Below are positions 1 through 8,815 of a stretch of DNA of 44,657 nucleotides, piece by piece. Below the pieces are notes generated by a model. The model made no database searches, had not been told where the DNA came from, and saw only the letters and a program-made list of their open reading frames with translations. Within the stretch, counting starts at the first letter, position 1. The number at the start of each line of letters is the position of its first letter. The stretch comes from Asanoa siamensis (GTDB lineage Bacteria; Actinomycetota; Actinomycetes; Mycobacteriales; Micromonosporaceae). The translations under genes and the position numbers were made by a program. Location: NCBI RefSeq assembly GCF_016862555.1, contig NZ_BONE01000062.1, positions 1 to 44,657 on the forward strand, written 5' to 3'.

Positions 1-30
1 GGCCAAGCCAGGCGGAGACGTGGCCTGGCC
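1..30. terminator. GC-rich hairpin, possible end of a gene to the left
   Basis: Bases 1-10 (GGCCAAGCCA) pair with 21-30 (TGGCCTGGCC) in nine of ten positions around a 10-base loop. There is no T tract, as is common for actinomycete hairpin terminators. The gene it would serve lies outside the window, so the function is a guess. Bases 31-214 show no recognisable feature. Confidence 0.3.
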
Positions 31-214
31 CACACACACCGCCAGCGCCACGCCACGAAACGCGGCTCGCGCCGGAGCATCTGCCTTGACCTGCCCAGCG
101 GCAACCAAGTTGGGTGCTCGAGAGTTGCTCGAGCGTCCGGCTGGCCGGGCTGAACGAGCTTGACGCGGGAACAGGCTCCACGTTTTCCCGCAGGTCAGGT
201 ACCCTAAGCCCCGC

Positions 215-287
215 GGGCCGCTAGCTCAACCGGCAGAGCAGTGGACTTTTAATCCATAGGTTCAGGGTTCGAGTCCCTGGCGGCCCA
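215..287 (+). tRNA. tRNA-Lys (anticodon TTT)
   Basis: A full cloverleaf can be drawn. The 7-bp acceptor stem is GGGCCGC (215-221) with GCGGCCC (280-286), followed by discriminator A at 287. The D arm contains GCTC/GAGC, the anticodon stem is GTGGA/TCCAT around loop CTTTTAA, and the T arm is CAGGG-TTCGAGT-CCCTG. The anticodon TTT at 248-250 specifies lysine. CCA is not encoded. I found no duplicated copy of its 3' end elsewhere in the window and no integrase, so there is no evidence that it serves as an attachment site here. Confidence 0.95.
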
Positions 288-552
288 CGATTGTCGCGCA
301 CGTTCGTGTAGCGACTGCGAAAGCAGGAAATAGGGCGCTGGTAGGACTTTGTCGTTCTGCGTTCCTCAGGTTCGCGGCGCGACTAACTCATTGCGCTAGC
401 CACCGCTATGTGCGGGATTGTCCGTGGCGGGTTGGGCGGCGGAACAGGCCGCTGCCCGGCAGGTGAAAGCTCGGTGAAGGCATCGTCTGGTTTGATCTGC
501 CATCAAGGTATGGCGATGGACTTGACGGCCGTCAATTGCAGCCTCCTCCGAC

Positions 553-793
553 GGGTGTGGCCCTGTATACGTGTGGGAGGGACTGGTGGACGAGACGGAG
601 GCTGACCTCGAGGCGTACGGGGCGCCCGATGCCTACGTGCGCGCGATGCCCGCGACCACGAATTTAAACTGGCGGCGGCGCCGCTGGCGGGCAAAGGGGA
701 CTACAGAACGCCAGTGTCAAATGCGGCACCGCCCGCGCGCTCGCCGCGCTTCGCGCCGACCCCACTGTGCGGCCGTGCTGCTTGGGGAGATGA
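553..793 (+). pseudogene. SigE-family RNA polymerase sigma factor remnant
   Basis: Two pieces of a SigE-type (ECF-like) sigma-70 factor are recognisable in different frames. Frame 1 from about 553 reads RVW...LEAYGAPDAYVRAM...NWRRRRWR, the end of region 2 (typical form: ..YVRxMLVN..WWRRRWR). Frame 2 from about 713 reads SVKCGTARALAALRADP, the end of the region 4 helix-turn-helix (typical form: GTVKSQTARALAxLR). It stops at TGA 791-793, 5 bp before the next start. The N-terminal sigma region and the stretch between the two pieces are missing, so this is an internally deleted and frameshifted relic. In related actinomycetes this sigma type commonly sits just upstream of a single-pass membrane protein, as here. 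The interval 288-552 shows nothing else I can support. Confidence 0.6.
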
Positions 794-797
794 ACCC

Positions 798-1612
798 ATG
801 AGCCACGATCGCGTGGCGCGCCTGCTTGACCAGATCCCGTGGGACATGCGTCGGCCACGACTGCCGGAGCTTCCTACGTTGGCACGGCGCGGTCGTGTCC
901 GCCGCAACGCGGCCTTGGCCGCAGTCGTCACGCTGATCCTGCTGACCGGACCGGCACTGTGGTACGCCTTCACCCTCGACGGTCGACAGCGCAGGATGAC
1001 CGCGGGCTCTAATCGACCGACTACGACCGCCAGAGCCGCGCTCACCTTGTGGATGGCGCGGGTTGACCGGAACGGAATACGAATAACCCTCTTTTGTCGC
1101 GGACGCTCGACAGTCCTCCTTGCCAGGGCTCTCTGAGTCCGATGGCGAATGCCGCGGTCACCGTCACAGTCTCCGACGGCTCGGGGAACAGCGTCGGGTG
1201 CACCAACGAGAACCTGCTTGCCACAGTGCAGATCACGCTGCCGGAGCCGCTCGCCGACCGCGTCCTCATCGACGGGCACGACGACACCCGCCGGCCGGTG
1301 TACCGCGAAGCGGATGAGCCGCGGGTACCCGGCGGTAGCGACGGCTGGCCTGAGGTGCCGGCTCGGTTCGTCGCACCTAGCTCAGCCGATTCCGTGCCGC
1401 CGGGCTCCTGGCACCAGTCGTACACGCGACCCGGCGGCCCCGACATCAGAGTTAAGGGAAGGCCGCTGGCATTGGAATCGGGGTCGGCTGCGGTGGGCGG
1501 CTTCTGGCACGATCTATCCCCTCGAGACGGTCCCCGCGGAGGGAAACGTATGTCGCTGTCAACCTTCCGCGAGATCCTCGGCGCATCGGCGTCTCGGGAG
1601 CGAGCCCACTAG
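798..1612 (+). pseudogene. Frameshifted single-pass membrane protein paired with the sigma relic
   Basis: The ATG at 798 follows GGGGAGA at 784-790. The first frame gives an Arg-rich cytoplasmic head (MSHDRVARLLDQIPWD..), one transmembrane helix at about residues 33-56, then a soluble part that hits TGA at 1134-1136. The other frame, entered around 1130, continues with VTVTVSDGSG, TLPEPLADRVLIDGHD and PGGPDIRV to TAG at 1610-1612. The two parts fit end to end as one protein of about 270 residues: a one-base shift near 1125-1136 would restore it. Such proteins follow SigE-type sigma genes in actinomycetes and may act as their membrane partners; that role is inference. It is either a real pseudogene, matching the decayed sigma gene upstream, or a sequencing error. 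Confidence 0.6.
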
Positions 1613-1672
1613 CGGCTCGGCCCATACGTCTACTTCCACATTGGAGATGCGTCCACACCACGAGGAGCGACA

Positions 1673-2527
1673 GTGACTAGGAGGCAGAGCATCCCTTTGG
1701 CCATTGCCCGGACGTCGCGTTGGCGGCGCGTCCCCGAATCATGGGTCGCGGTTCTGGTCGCGGGGGTCCTTGTCGCGCTCATCGCAGCGGCGCTGGCTTC
1801 CAGCAACGCCAAATATTACGAAGTCTGGATCTACAACGATCCACAGACCAGCGAGGAACAACGCGACTGGCTTATGGTCGACGTGTTCATGGCCCACACG
1901 TCTGGCTTCTTCTGGAACCAGTTCATCGTGTTCTTCCTGGGCGCGTTCCTAGGCGCACGGCTGCGCGGGATGTTGCAAGCGCTAGCAGCAGCCGTGCTCG
2001 CTGGTGCGGTCCTCGCTGCGGTCAACTTCGCTGTCGCCTGGCACACGTCCGCGCACGTCCGCCGTCGGCTCGCGTGGTGGCTCGAGAACTCTTCGATGCC
2101 GGTCCCCGCCGACCTACTTGCCGATGAACAACTCCAACACGTCCTGGCCGCTGGTCTGGCCGCGTTTCCGCTCGCGGCGCTCGCCGGGGTTGGCCTCGGG
2201 AACCTGATCGCGCCGGCACTACGCGGATCTGCCGTTTTGCTCGTGCCACTCATGGCCATCTCCACGGTGTTCTGGGGTGTACCCCTCGGGATCTTTGGTT
2301 GGGTGGTCGCGGCTTCCGGCGATGAGCCGATCGCACTACTCGCGGTGCTCGCATTGGTGCCGCCACCGGCAGCGGCAATACCCTCAGCGGTCCGTACCGC
2401 TCTTGTCGATCATGGCGACGCTTTCACCATCACGATGTTGATAAGCAATGCTGCGTGGGCGCTAGCGCTAATCCTCGCGGGATGGGTCGTTCAACGTCGC
2501 AGAACGCGGAGAGCGCTAGCCGGGTAA
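1673..2527 (+). CDS. Polytopic membrane protein, function unknown
   Basis: 284 residues starting at GTG 1673, which GAGGAG (1662-1667) precedes at a good distance. It has about six to seven hydrophobic helices: near residues 23-42, 80-98, 102-124, 162-185, 190-215, 222-243 and 255-275. The N-terminus is basic and an Arg-rich tail follows the last helix. The loop after helix 1 carries a YYEVWIYNDPQTSEEQ stretch, probably outside the cell. I do not recognise a transporter or enzyme family; the topology resembles ABC-2-type permeases but no ATPase gene is nearby. It sits 60 bp behind the broken membrane protein gene and may once have been in its operon. Confidence 0.75.
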   Translation: MTRRQSIPLAIARTSRWRRVPESWVAVLVAGVLVALIAAALASSNAKYYEVWIYNDPQTSEEQRDWLMVDVFMAHTSGFFWNQFIVFFLGAFLGARLRGMLQALAAAVLAGAVLAAVNFAVAWHTSAHVRRRLAWWLENSSMPVPADLLADEQLQHVLAAGLAAFPLAALAGVGLGNLIAPALRGSAVLLVPLMAISTVFWGVPLGIFGWVVAASGDEPIALLAVLALVPPPAAAIPSAVRTALVDHGDAFTITMLISNAAWALALILAGWVVQRRRTRRALAG

Positions 2528-2644
2528 CGGCACGCGTTATGACCTCGACCAACGTGGCCCCCCGTACGACCGTCGCGAACCGGGCGTACCCATGGTCCTG
2601 GAGCCCGAGCGGTATGCACAACGACCGATGGTGAGACTGGTGGG

Positions 2645-3184
2645 ATGGAGTTCCTCTGCTACCACCGCGACCGGCCGGGCTCGGTGGCGCTGCGCGACGA
2701 GCTGGTCGAGGCCCACTGGTCCTACATGGACCGCTTCGAGGCCGAGCTGATCGCCCGCGGGCCGACGCTCGCCGACGACGGCGACACGCCCACCGGCAGC
2801 GTCCACATCGTCGATCTGCGCGACCCGGCGGCGGCGCGGGCGTTCGCCTTCGACGAGCCCAACTACCAGGCCGGTGTCTACCGCGACGTGCTGCTGCGCC
2901 GGTGGCGCAACCTGCTGGGCCGCACGATGTGGGAGTTCCCGGGCGGCCGCGGCGACGGCTATCTGGTGCTGGGCCTCGGCGCAGGGCCCGGCGCCGACCT
3001 GACCGTGCCCGACTCGGCGGACCTGGTCGCGTACGGGCCACTGCTCTCCGACGACGGCACGGCCTGGCTCGGCACGGCGCTGCTGGCGCGCACCCCGGGC
3101 CCGGACGCCGCCCGCGCGCTGCTGACCGCGGACCGCTACGCCGACGTCGAGGTGCACAACTGGACCTTCGGCGGGCGGCGCTAG
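2645..3184 (+). CDS. YciI-like protein
   Basis: 179 residues from ATG 2645, with GGTGGG just upstream. The N-terminal half (MEFLCYHRDRPGS..HWSYMDRFEAELIARGPTL) matches the YciI/YCII-related ferredoxin-like fold: an opening beta strand, a helix with His and Tyr, and an (I/L)xRGP turn. A second, weaker repeat seems to fill the C-terminal half, so it may be a two-domain member. Family members are small dimeric proteins of mostly unknown reaction. The stop codon overlaps the stop of the convergent gene by four bases. Confidence 0.7.
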   Translation: MEFLCYHRDRPGSVALRDELVEAHWSYMDRFEAELIARGPTLADDGDTPTGSVHIVDLRDPAAARAFAFDEPNYQAGVYRDVLLRRWRNLLGRTMWEFPGGRGDGYLVLGLGAGPGADLTVPDSADLVAYGPLLSDDGTAWLGTALLARTPGPDAARALLTADRYADVEVHNWTFGGRR

Positions 3185-3549
3185 CCGGCCCAGACGGGGC
3201 GCACCTCGACCAGGCCCAGCGCCGCCTCCGGGATCCCGGCCGCCCATTCCCGCGCCCGCTCCGGTGACGCGCAGTCGACCAGGTAGAAGCCCGCCAGGTG
3301 CTCCTTCGCCTCCGCGAACGGGCCGTCGCTGGGCAGGCCGAGCGCGGCCAGCGCCGCCGGCTGGGCGGGCAGGCGGGTGCCGGTCGACGGGTCCTCGAGG
3401 CGTTCCGCGAGCACCAGTTCGCCGGCCGCGTCCATCGCCGCGCGCAGCGCCGTGTGCTCGGCCATGCCGGCCGCGCGCTGCTCGTCGGTGAAGCTGTCCC
3501 AGACGGCGCGGGACCGCGGGTTGCCGTACACCATGATCAGGTATTTCAT
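3181..3549 (-). CDS. YciI/DGPF-domain protein
   Basis: 122 residues on the minus strand, from ATG 3549 to TAG 3181. The start MKYLIMVYG is typical of the YCII-related DGPF family, and the signature DGPFAEAKEHLAGFYLVD is present in the second half. An upstream in-frame ATG would add eight residues; I prefer 3549 because AAGG lies just before it and the family usually begins with MKY(L/M). In actinomycetes these proteins often sit next to ECF sigma factors, but here the neighbours are another YciI protein (convergent) and an acyl-CoA synthetase (divergent, 48 bp away). Function unknown. Confidence 0.85.
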   Translation of the reverse strand: MKYLIMVYGNPRSRAVWDSFTDEQRAAGMAEHTALRAAMDAAGELVLAERLEDPSTGTRLPAQPAALAALGLPSDGPFAEAKEHLAGFYLVDCASPERAREWAAGIPEAALGLVEVRPVWAG

Positions 3550-3597
3550 GCCCTTCAGTGTGGCGCGGGTCATGGTGATCGGGAGCAGACTGGGTCG

Positions 3598-5289
3598 GTG
3601 AGCGGAGAAGCGTTTCGGGCCGCGCGGGACTTCCTCCTCGCCGCCGCCGACGACTACGACCGGGCCTACGCCGAGTTCCGTTGGCCGCGGCTGGACGCCT
3701 TCAACTGGGCGCTGGACTGGTTCGATCCGATCGCCGCGGGCAACGACAAGCCCGCGCTGTGGATCATCGAGGAGGACGGCGCGGAGGCGAGACGGTCGTT
3801 CCGCGAGCTGGCGGAGCGGTCCGACCAGGTCGCCAACTGGCTGCGCGACGAGGCCGGGGTGGCCCGCGGCGACCGGGTGATCGTGATGCTCGGCAACCAG
3901 GTCGAGCTCTGGGAGACGATCCTCGCCTGCGCCAAGCTGGGCGCGGTGATCATCCCGGCGACGCCGTTGCTCGGGCCGGCCGACCTGCGGGACCGGCTCG
4001 ACCGCGGCGGCGCCCGGCACGTGATCACGACCTCGGCGTCGAGCGGGAAGCTGGCCGACGTGGCGGGTGACTACACCCGCGTCGCGGTCGGCGGGGCCGC
4101 GCCCGCGGGCTGGCTCGACTACGCGGCGGCGGAGCACGCCGCGCGCGCCTTCACGCCGGACGGGCCGACCCGCGCGAGCGATCCGCTGCTGCTCTACTTC
4201 ACCTCCGGGACCACCGCGTTGCCGAAGCTCGTGGAGCACACGCACGCGTCGTACCCGGCGGGTCATCTCTCGACCATGTTCTGGATCGGCCTGCGGCCCG
4301 GCGACGTGCACCTCAACATCTCGTCGCCGGGGTGGGCCAAGCACGCGTGGAGCAACGTGTTCGCGCCGTGGAACGCGGAGGCGTGCGTGTTCCTCTACAA
4401 CTACACCCGGTTCGACGCGACCGCGCTGATGGCACAGATGGACCGCTGCGGGGTGACCACGTTCTGCGCGCCGCCGACCGTCTGGCGCATGCTGATGCAG
4501 GCCGACCTGCGCAAGCTGGACACGCCGCCGCGGGAGGCGGTGGCCGCCGGCGAACCCCTCAACCCCGAGATCATCGAGCAGGTACGCCGCGCGTGGGGCC
4601 TGACCGTCCGGGACGGGTTCGGGCAGACCGAGACGACGGTGCAGATCGCGAACACGCCCGGGCAGCCGGTGAAGCCGGGTTCGATGGGCCGGCCGACGCC
4701 GGGTTACACGGTGGCCCTGGTCGACCCCGTCACCGGCGAGCCGGGCGACGACGGCGAGATCTGCCTGGACCTCACCGAGCGGCCGCTCGGGCTGATGGTG
4801 GGCTACCAGGGCGACCCCGCGCGCAACGCGGAGGCGATGGCCGGCGGTTTCTACCACACCGGCGACGTCGGATCGCGGGACGCGGACGGCTACATCACCT
4901 ACGTCGGCCGGATGGACGACGTGTTCAAGGCGTCGGACTACCGGATCTCGCCCTTCGAGCTGGAGAGCGTGCTGATCGAGCATCCGGCGGTCGCGGAGGC
5001 GGCGGTGGTGCCGTCCCCGGACCCGGTGCGGCTGGCGGTGCCCAAGGCGTTCGTCGTGCTCGCCGCCGGGTGGGAGCCGTCCGCCGAGACCGCGACCGCG
5101 ATCTTCGCCCACTGCCGGGAGCACCTCGCGCCCTTCAAACGGGTCCGCCGGCTGGAGTTCGGGCCGTTGCCGAAGACGCTGTCCGGCAAGATCCGGCGCG
5201 TCGAGCTGCGGACCGGCGACCACGACGCGTACGCGGCCGGCGGTCGCCCGGCGACGGAGTTCCGTGAGGAGGACCTCCGGGCGACTTGA
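3598..5289 (+). CDS. AMP-forming acyl-CoA synthetase (medium-chain/acetyl type)
   Basis: 563 residues from GTG 3598; an open frame extends further upstream but overlaps the opposite gene and has no better start. The protein activates a carboxylic acid with ATP and joins it to CoA. ANL-superfamily motifs are seen in order: the phosphate-binding loop LLYFTSGTTALPK (about 200), the aromatic-motif GFGQTET (about 340), YHTGD (about 420), GRMDDVFKASDYRISPFELE (about 440) with the hinge, and PKTLSGKIRR (about 525) holding the catalytic Lys. The sequence style resembles ACSM/AcsA-like medium-chain synthetases. The substrate cannot be read from sequence. GGGAG at 3581-3585 may be its ribosome site. 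The MMPL exporter follows 60 bp downstream, compatible with lipid activation and export. Confidence 0.9.
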   Translation: MSGEAFRAARDFLLAAADDYDRAYAEFRWPRLDAFNWALDWFDPIAAGNDKPALWIIEEDGAEARRSFRELAERSDQVANWLRDEAGVARGDRVIVMLGNQVELWETILACAKLGAVIIPATPLLGPADLRDRLDRGGARHVITTSASSGKLADVAGDYTRVAVGGAAPAGWLDYAAAEHAARAFTPDGPTRASDPLLLYFTSGTTALPKLVEHTHASYPAGHLSTMFWIGLRPGDVHLNISSPGWAKHAWSNVFAPWNAEACVFLYNYTRFDATALMAQMDRCGVTTFCAPPTVWRMLMQADLRKLDTPPREAVAAGEPLNPEIIEQVRRAWGLTVRDGFGQTETTVQIANTPGQPVKPGSMGRPTPGYTVALVDPVTGEPGDDGEICLDLTERPLGLMVGYQGDPARNAEAMAGGFYHTGDVGSRDADGYITYVGRMDDVFKASDYRISPFELESVLIEHPAVAEAAVVPSPDPVRLAVPKAFVVLAAGWEPSAETATAIFAHCREHLAPFKRVRRLEFGPLPKTLSGKIRRVELRTGDHDAYAAGGRPATEFREEDLRAT

Positions 5290-5349
5290 CCGTTTTAAGC
5301 TGTATGCCCGGTCCCTGGGCGAGCCTGGACCGCCCGCGGAGGGACCCGC

Positions 5350-7758
5350 ATGCACGCGTTCCTGGCTCGGCTCGGCCGCACCTGCGCCCGGCACCATTGG
5401 GTGGTCATCGGCGCGTGGCTCGTGCTGGTGGTCGGTCTGGCGGTCGGCAACAACCGGCTGGGCGGGGACTACCTCAACGACTACACGGTGCCGGGCAGCC
5501 AGTCCGACAAGGGCGCCGAGATCATCTCGGGCGAGTTCCCGGGGCAGAGCACGTTCGTCGGGCAGTTGGTGTTCCATGCGCCGGCCGGGTCGACCCTGTA
5601 CGCGCAGCAGAGCGTGATCGACCAGTCGACCGCCAACGCCGGGACGCTCGGGCACGTCATCAGCGCGACCAGCCCGTTCGCCACGAACCCGCCGACGGTG
5701 TCGCCGGACGGGACCATCGCGTACGCCACCGTCGACTACGACATCTCCACCGACACCTTGGGCGCCGAATATCTCGACCAGCTCAACGCGGCGGTGGCGC
5801 CGGCCCGCGCGGCCGGCCTCACCGTCGAGTACGGCGCCGCCTCCGGCCTGATCGACCGCAGCACCAACGACCTGGGCTCCGAACTGGTCGGCATCATCGT
5901 CGCGTTCGTGCTGCTGTTCCTGATCTTCTTCTCCGTCGTCGCCGCGCTGATCCCCCTGATCGCGGCGGTCTTCTCGGTGCTCGGCGCCTTGTCGATCCTG
6001 GGCCTGCTGGCGCTGGCGATGACGGTCCCGACCACGGGCCCGACCCTGGCGACGCTGCTGGGTCTGGGCGTGGCGATCGACTACGGGCTGTTCCAGGTGG
6101 CCCGGCACCGCGAGGACCTCGCCGACAGTTCCGACTACACGGGCGCCGCGGCGAGCGCCAACGGGCATTCCGGGATGGCCATCCTGGTGGCTGGTACGAC
6201 CGTGATCATCGCGATGCTCGGCCTCTACATCGCCGGCCTGCCGTTCATCAGCGCGTTGGGGGTGTCGGCCGCCCTGGGCGTGGCGATGACGATGCTGGCC
6301 GCGCTCACGCTGATTCCGGCGTTCCTCGGCCTCGCGGGGCGCACGGTCCGGGCGATCCGGTTCCACCGCCGCAGCCGGCCGGGAATCGGCGGCGGAGGTG
6401 CGGCCGGGCGCGAAGGTGCGGCCGGCGGAGGTGCGGCCGTGCCGTCGGCGCCGCCGCACCCGCGGCAGGAGGAGGCGACGCCGCGGCGGGATCAGCCACC
6501 GGCGACCGGCGCCGGGCCTGGCTCTGACGACCCGGCCCGCGCCGGCTATGCGGGAGAACCCGACGCGGCAGATCCGGGCGCGGCGGCGGGCGCACCGCAG
6601 GGCGCGCGGACCGACTCCGTCACCCACCCCGCGCACGAGCGTGGGGCGTTCGCGCGCTGGGGGCGCTACGTCACGCGGCGGCCCTGGCCCTGGGCGATCG
6701 GCGCCGTCGTGGCGTTGTTGGTGATCACCATCCCGCTGATCTGGATCGACTTCGGCCAACTCGGCCCCGGCACCGACCCGACGAGCTACACCGACCGCCG
6801 CGCGTACGACCTGATCTCCCAGGGTTTCGGTCCCGGCGCGAACGGCCCGTTGACCGTCGTCGTCGAGATCCCGGCCGGCACCGACCCCGAGACCCTGCTG
6901 ACCAGCACCCAGCTCACGCTGGAGCAGCAGCCCGGCGTCGCCTCGGTGACGCAGCCGCTGGTCAACCCGCAGGGCACCGCCGCGCTGATCAACGTGGTGC
7001 CGACCACCGGACCGACCGACCCGGCGACCAACGACCTGCTCGACCGGATCCGCGCCGACGTGCTGCCGAACGTGCCCGCGACGACCTTCCTGACCGGACA
7101 GACGGCCGGGTACGACGACTTCACCGCGCGCACCGTCGAGCGGCTGCCGTGGCTGATCCTCGCGGTCGTCGTGCTCTCCCTGCTGCTGCTGACCACGGCG
7201 TTCCGGTCGCTGGTGATCGGCATCCAGGCCGCGCTGATGAACCTGCTCTCGGTCGGCGCCGCGTACGGCGTGATCGTCGCCGTCTTCCAGTGGGGCTGGG
7301 CGGCGTCCTGGATCGGCGTCGACATGCCGCTGTCCATCCCGGCGTACGTACCGATGATCATGTTCGCCGTGGTCTTCGGCCTGTCGATGGACTACGAGGT
7401 CTTCCTGATGTCCCGCATCCACGAGGCCTACCTGCACACCCGCGACACCCGGCGTAGCGTGGCCCTGGGCATCGGCGGCACGGCCCGGGTGATCACCACC
7501 GCCGCCCTGATCATGATCGTGGTGTTCATCAGCTTCGTCGCCGACCCGGACCCGACGATCAAGATGCTGGCGGTCGGCATGGCGGTCTCGGTGCTGCTCG
7601 ACGCGAGCATCGTCCGCATGATCCTCGTGCCGGCGATCCTCGCCATCCTGGGCGACCGGTCGTGGTGGATCCCCCGCTGGCTCGACCGCATCCTGCCCCG
7701 GCTCGACATCGAGGGCGCCCCACCGCCGAAGCCGGAGCTGGAGGGGGCGGCCCGATGA
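5350..7758 (+). CDS. MMPL/RND-family lipid transporter
   Basis: 802 residues from ATG 5350 behind GGAGGGA. Layout is the usual MMPL one: TM1 at residues 15-35, a periplasmic domain (about 40-180), TM2-6 (about 180-335), a cytoplasmic linker, TM7 (about 440-460), a second periplasmic domain, and TM8-12 (about 595-780). The FGLSMDYEVFLMSRI motif and the earlier GLGVAIDYGLFQVAR equivalent carry the paired Asp-Tyr thought to relay protons. MMPL proteins export lipids or siderophores across the inner membrane in actinobacteria. The linker between TM6 and TM7 (about 338-430) is long and low in complexity (Gly/Ala/Pro/Arg), partly from a DNA tandem repeat. The stop overlaps the ligase start as ATGA. 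Confidence 0.92.
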   Translation: MHAFLARLGRTCARHHWVVIGAWLVLVVGLAVGNNRLGGDYLNDYTVPGSQSDKGAEIISGEFPGQSTFVGQLVFHAPAGSTLYAQQSVIDQSTANAGTLGHVISATSPFATNPPTVSPDGTIAYATVDYDISTDTLGAEYLDQLNAAVAPARAAGLTVEYGAASGLIDRSTNDLGSELVGIIVAFVLLFLIFFSVVAALIPLIAAVFSVLGALSILGLLALAMTVPTTGPTLATLLGLGVAIDYGLFQVARHREDLADSSDYTGAAASANGHSGMAILVAGTTVIIAMLGLYIAGLPFISALGVSAALGVAMTMLAALTLIPAFLGLAGRTVRAIRFHRRSRPGIGGGGAAGREGAAGGGAAVPSAPPHPRQEEATPRRDQPPATGAGPGSDDPARAGYAGEPDAADPGAAAGAPQGARTDSVTHPAHERGAFARWGRYVTRRPWPWAIGAVVALLVITIPLIWIDFGQLGPGTDPTSYTDRRAYDLISQGFGPGANGPLTVVVEIPAGTDPETLLTSTQLTLEQQPGVASVTQPLVNPQGTAALINVVPTTGPTDPATNDLLDRIRADVLPNVPATTFLTGQTAGYDDFTARTVERLPWLILAVVVLSLLLLTTAFRSLVIGIQAALMNLLSVGAAYGVIVAVFQWGWAASWIGVDMPLSIPAYVPMIMFAVVFGLSMDYEVFLMSRIHEAYLHTRDTRRSVALGIGGTARVITTAALIMIVVFISFVADPDPTIKMLAVGMAVSVLLDASIVRMILVPAILAILGDRSWWIPRWLDRILPRLDIEGAPPPKPELEGAAR
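6391..6439 (+). repeat. Short tandem repeat inside the MMPL linker
   Basis: Three imperfect units of 15-18 bases, each ending GGTGCGGCCG (6391-6406, 6407-6424, 6425-6439). They encode the Gly-Ala rich linker in frame, so loss or gain of an 18-base unit would keep the frame while the 16- and 15-base variants show it has already diverged. Confidence 0.6.
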
Positions 7759-8759
7759 GCCCGGCCGCACGCCGCAAGCCGCCCGGGCTGGGCTGGCCGC
7801 CGGTGATCGAGCCGATGTTGGCCGTCCCGGGTGAGATACCGACCTCGGCCGGCTGGGCCTACGAGTTCAAGTGGGACGGCGTCCGCACCGTCGCCTACAC
7901 CGACGGGCGCGGCGGCATCCGGCTGCGGTCACGCAACGACCTCGACGTCACGGCCAGCTATCCCGAACTCGGCGTGGTCGCGGACCTCGTCGGTCGCCGC
8001 CGGGTCGTCCTCGACGGCGAGATCGTCACGTTCGACCGGCGCGGCGTCTCGTCGTTTTCCGCGCTGCAGCGCCGGATGCACGTGATCGACCCGAGCCCGA
8101 CGCTCATCTCGTCGACACCCGTCGTGTACGGCGTCTTCGACGTGCTCTTCCTCGACGAGCCGCTGACCGCCCGCCCCTGGCACGAACGCCGGGCCGTGCT
8201 GGACGACCTCGGGATCGACGAGCTGCCCGTGCTGGTCGCCCCGTACTTCGAGCGCGACCCGGACGCGGTGATGGCGACCGCGCGGGAGCGCGGCCTGGAG
8301 GGCGTGGTCTCGAAGCGGGTCGACGCCGTCTACCACCCGGGCCGGCGGTCGCCCGCCTGGCTCAAGACCCCGTTCATCCAGACCACCGAGGTGGTGATCG
8401 TCGGCTGGAAACCGGGCGCCGGCCGCCGCGCGGGCACGATCGGCTCGCTGACCCTGGGCGCCTACGACGAACGGAAACGCCTCGTCTACTGCGGCGGCGT
8501 CGGCACCGGTTTCACCGAGGACATGCTGGCCGAACTGCTCGACCTGGTGCGGCCGCTGGAGACCGACACGTCGCCGCTGGCGCAGGACATCCCGACGGCC
8601 GACAGGCGTGGCGTGCGCTGGGTGCGCCCGAAGCTGGTCGGCGAGGTCGTGTTCCGCTCGGTCACCCCGGACGGCCGCCTCCGCCACCCGGCCTGGCGCG
8701 GCCTGCGCCCGGACCGCCGCCCACGCGAGGCCCACCTCCCGCGCCCCACGGGTCCGTAG
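7755..8759 (+). CDS. ATP-dependent DNA ligase, LigD ligase-domain type
   Basis: 334 residues from ATG 7755, overlapping the MMPL stop by ATGA, so probably translationally coupled. Nucleotidyltransferase motifs are clear: motif I EFKWDGVR with the adenylated Lys at residue 39, RSRN, LDGEIV (motif III), EGVVSKR (motif IV) and WLKTP (motif V). An OB-fold follows (VIVGWKPGAGRRAGTIGSLTLG...). Length and motifs match the stand-alone ligase domain of LigD used in non-homologous end joining. No Ku, polymerase or nuclease partner lies in the window, so its pathway is unproven; actinomycetes often encode several such ligases. The next gene is a MerR-sliding clamp fusion, another protein with a DNA-repair-type domain. 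Confidence 0.9.
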   Translation: MSPAARRKPPGLGWPPVIEPMLAVPGEIPTSAGWAYEFKWDGVRTVAYTDGRGGIRLRSRNDLDVTASYPELGVVADLVGRRRVVLDGEIVTFDRRGVSSFSALQRRMHVIDPSPTLISSTPVVYGVFDVLFLDEPLTARPWHERRAVLDDLGIDELPVLVAPYFERDPDAVMATARERGLEGVVSKRVDAVYHPGRRSPAWLKTPFIQTTEVVIVGWKPGAGRRAGTIGSLTLGAYDERKRLVYCGGVGTGFTEDMLAELLDLVRPLETDTSPLAQDIPTADRRGVRWVRPKLVGEVVFRSVTPDGRLRHPAWRGLRPDRRPREAHLPRPTGP

Positions 8760-8764
8760 CAAGC

Positions 8765-8795
8765 TTGACCCTCTACCTGGTCGAGGCACCAGGGT
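8765..8795 (+). promoter_or_regulatory. Candidate MerR-type operator/promoter
   Basis: TTGACC at 8765-8770 resembles a -35 box. ACCCT (8768-8772) is mirrored by AGGGT (8791-8795) around an 18-base centre, the layout of MerR operators that sit between -35 and -10. The outer five base pairs match exactly and the inner ones poorly. It lies 20 bp before the MerR-like gene, so autoregulation is likely if the site is real. Confidence 0.4.
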
Positions 8796-8815
8796 GCTGG
8801 GACGTGGAGAGCGAC

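Noticed and set aside
408-605. Small frames between the tRNA and the sigma relic.
   Set aside because: They have no ribosome site, no family likeness and overlap each other on both strands.
215-1672. tRNA-Lys as insertion site of a mobile element.
   Set aside because: No integrase, transposase or repeated tRNA end was found. The decayed genes nearby can be explained by simple loss.
3181-7770. A 1529-residue open frame on the minus strand.
   Set aside because: It is antisense to clear acyl-CoA synthetase and MMPL genes and has the Arg/Gly/Asp-rich composition of high-GC shadow frames. Only its last 122 codons (YciI/DGPF protein) are real.
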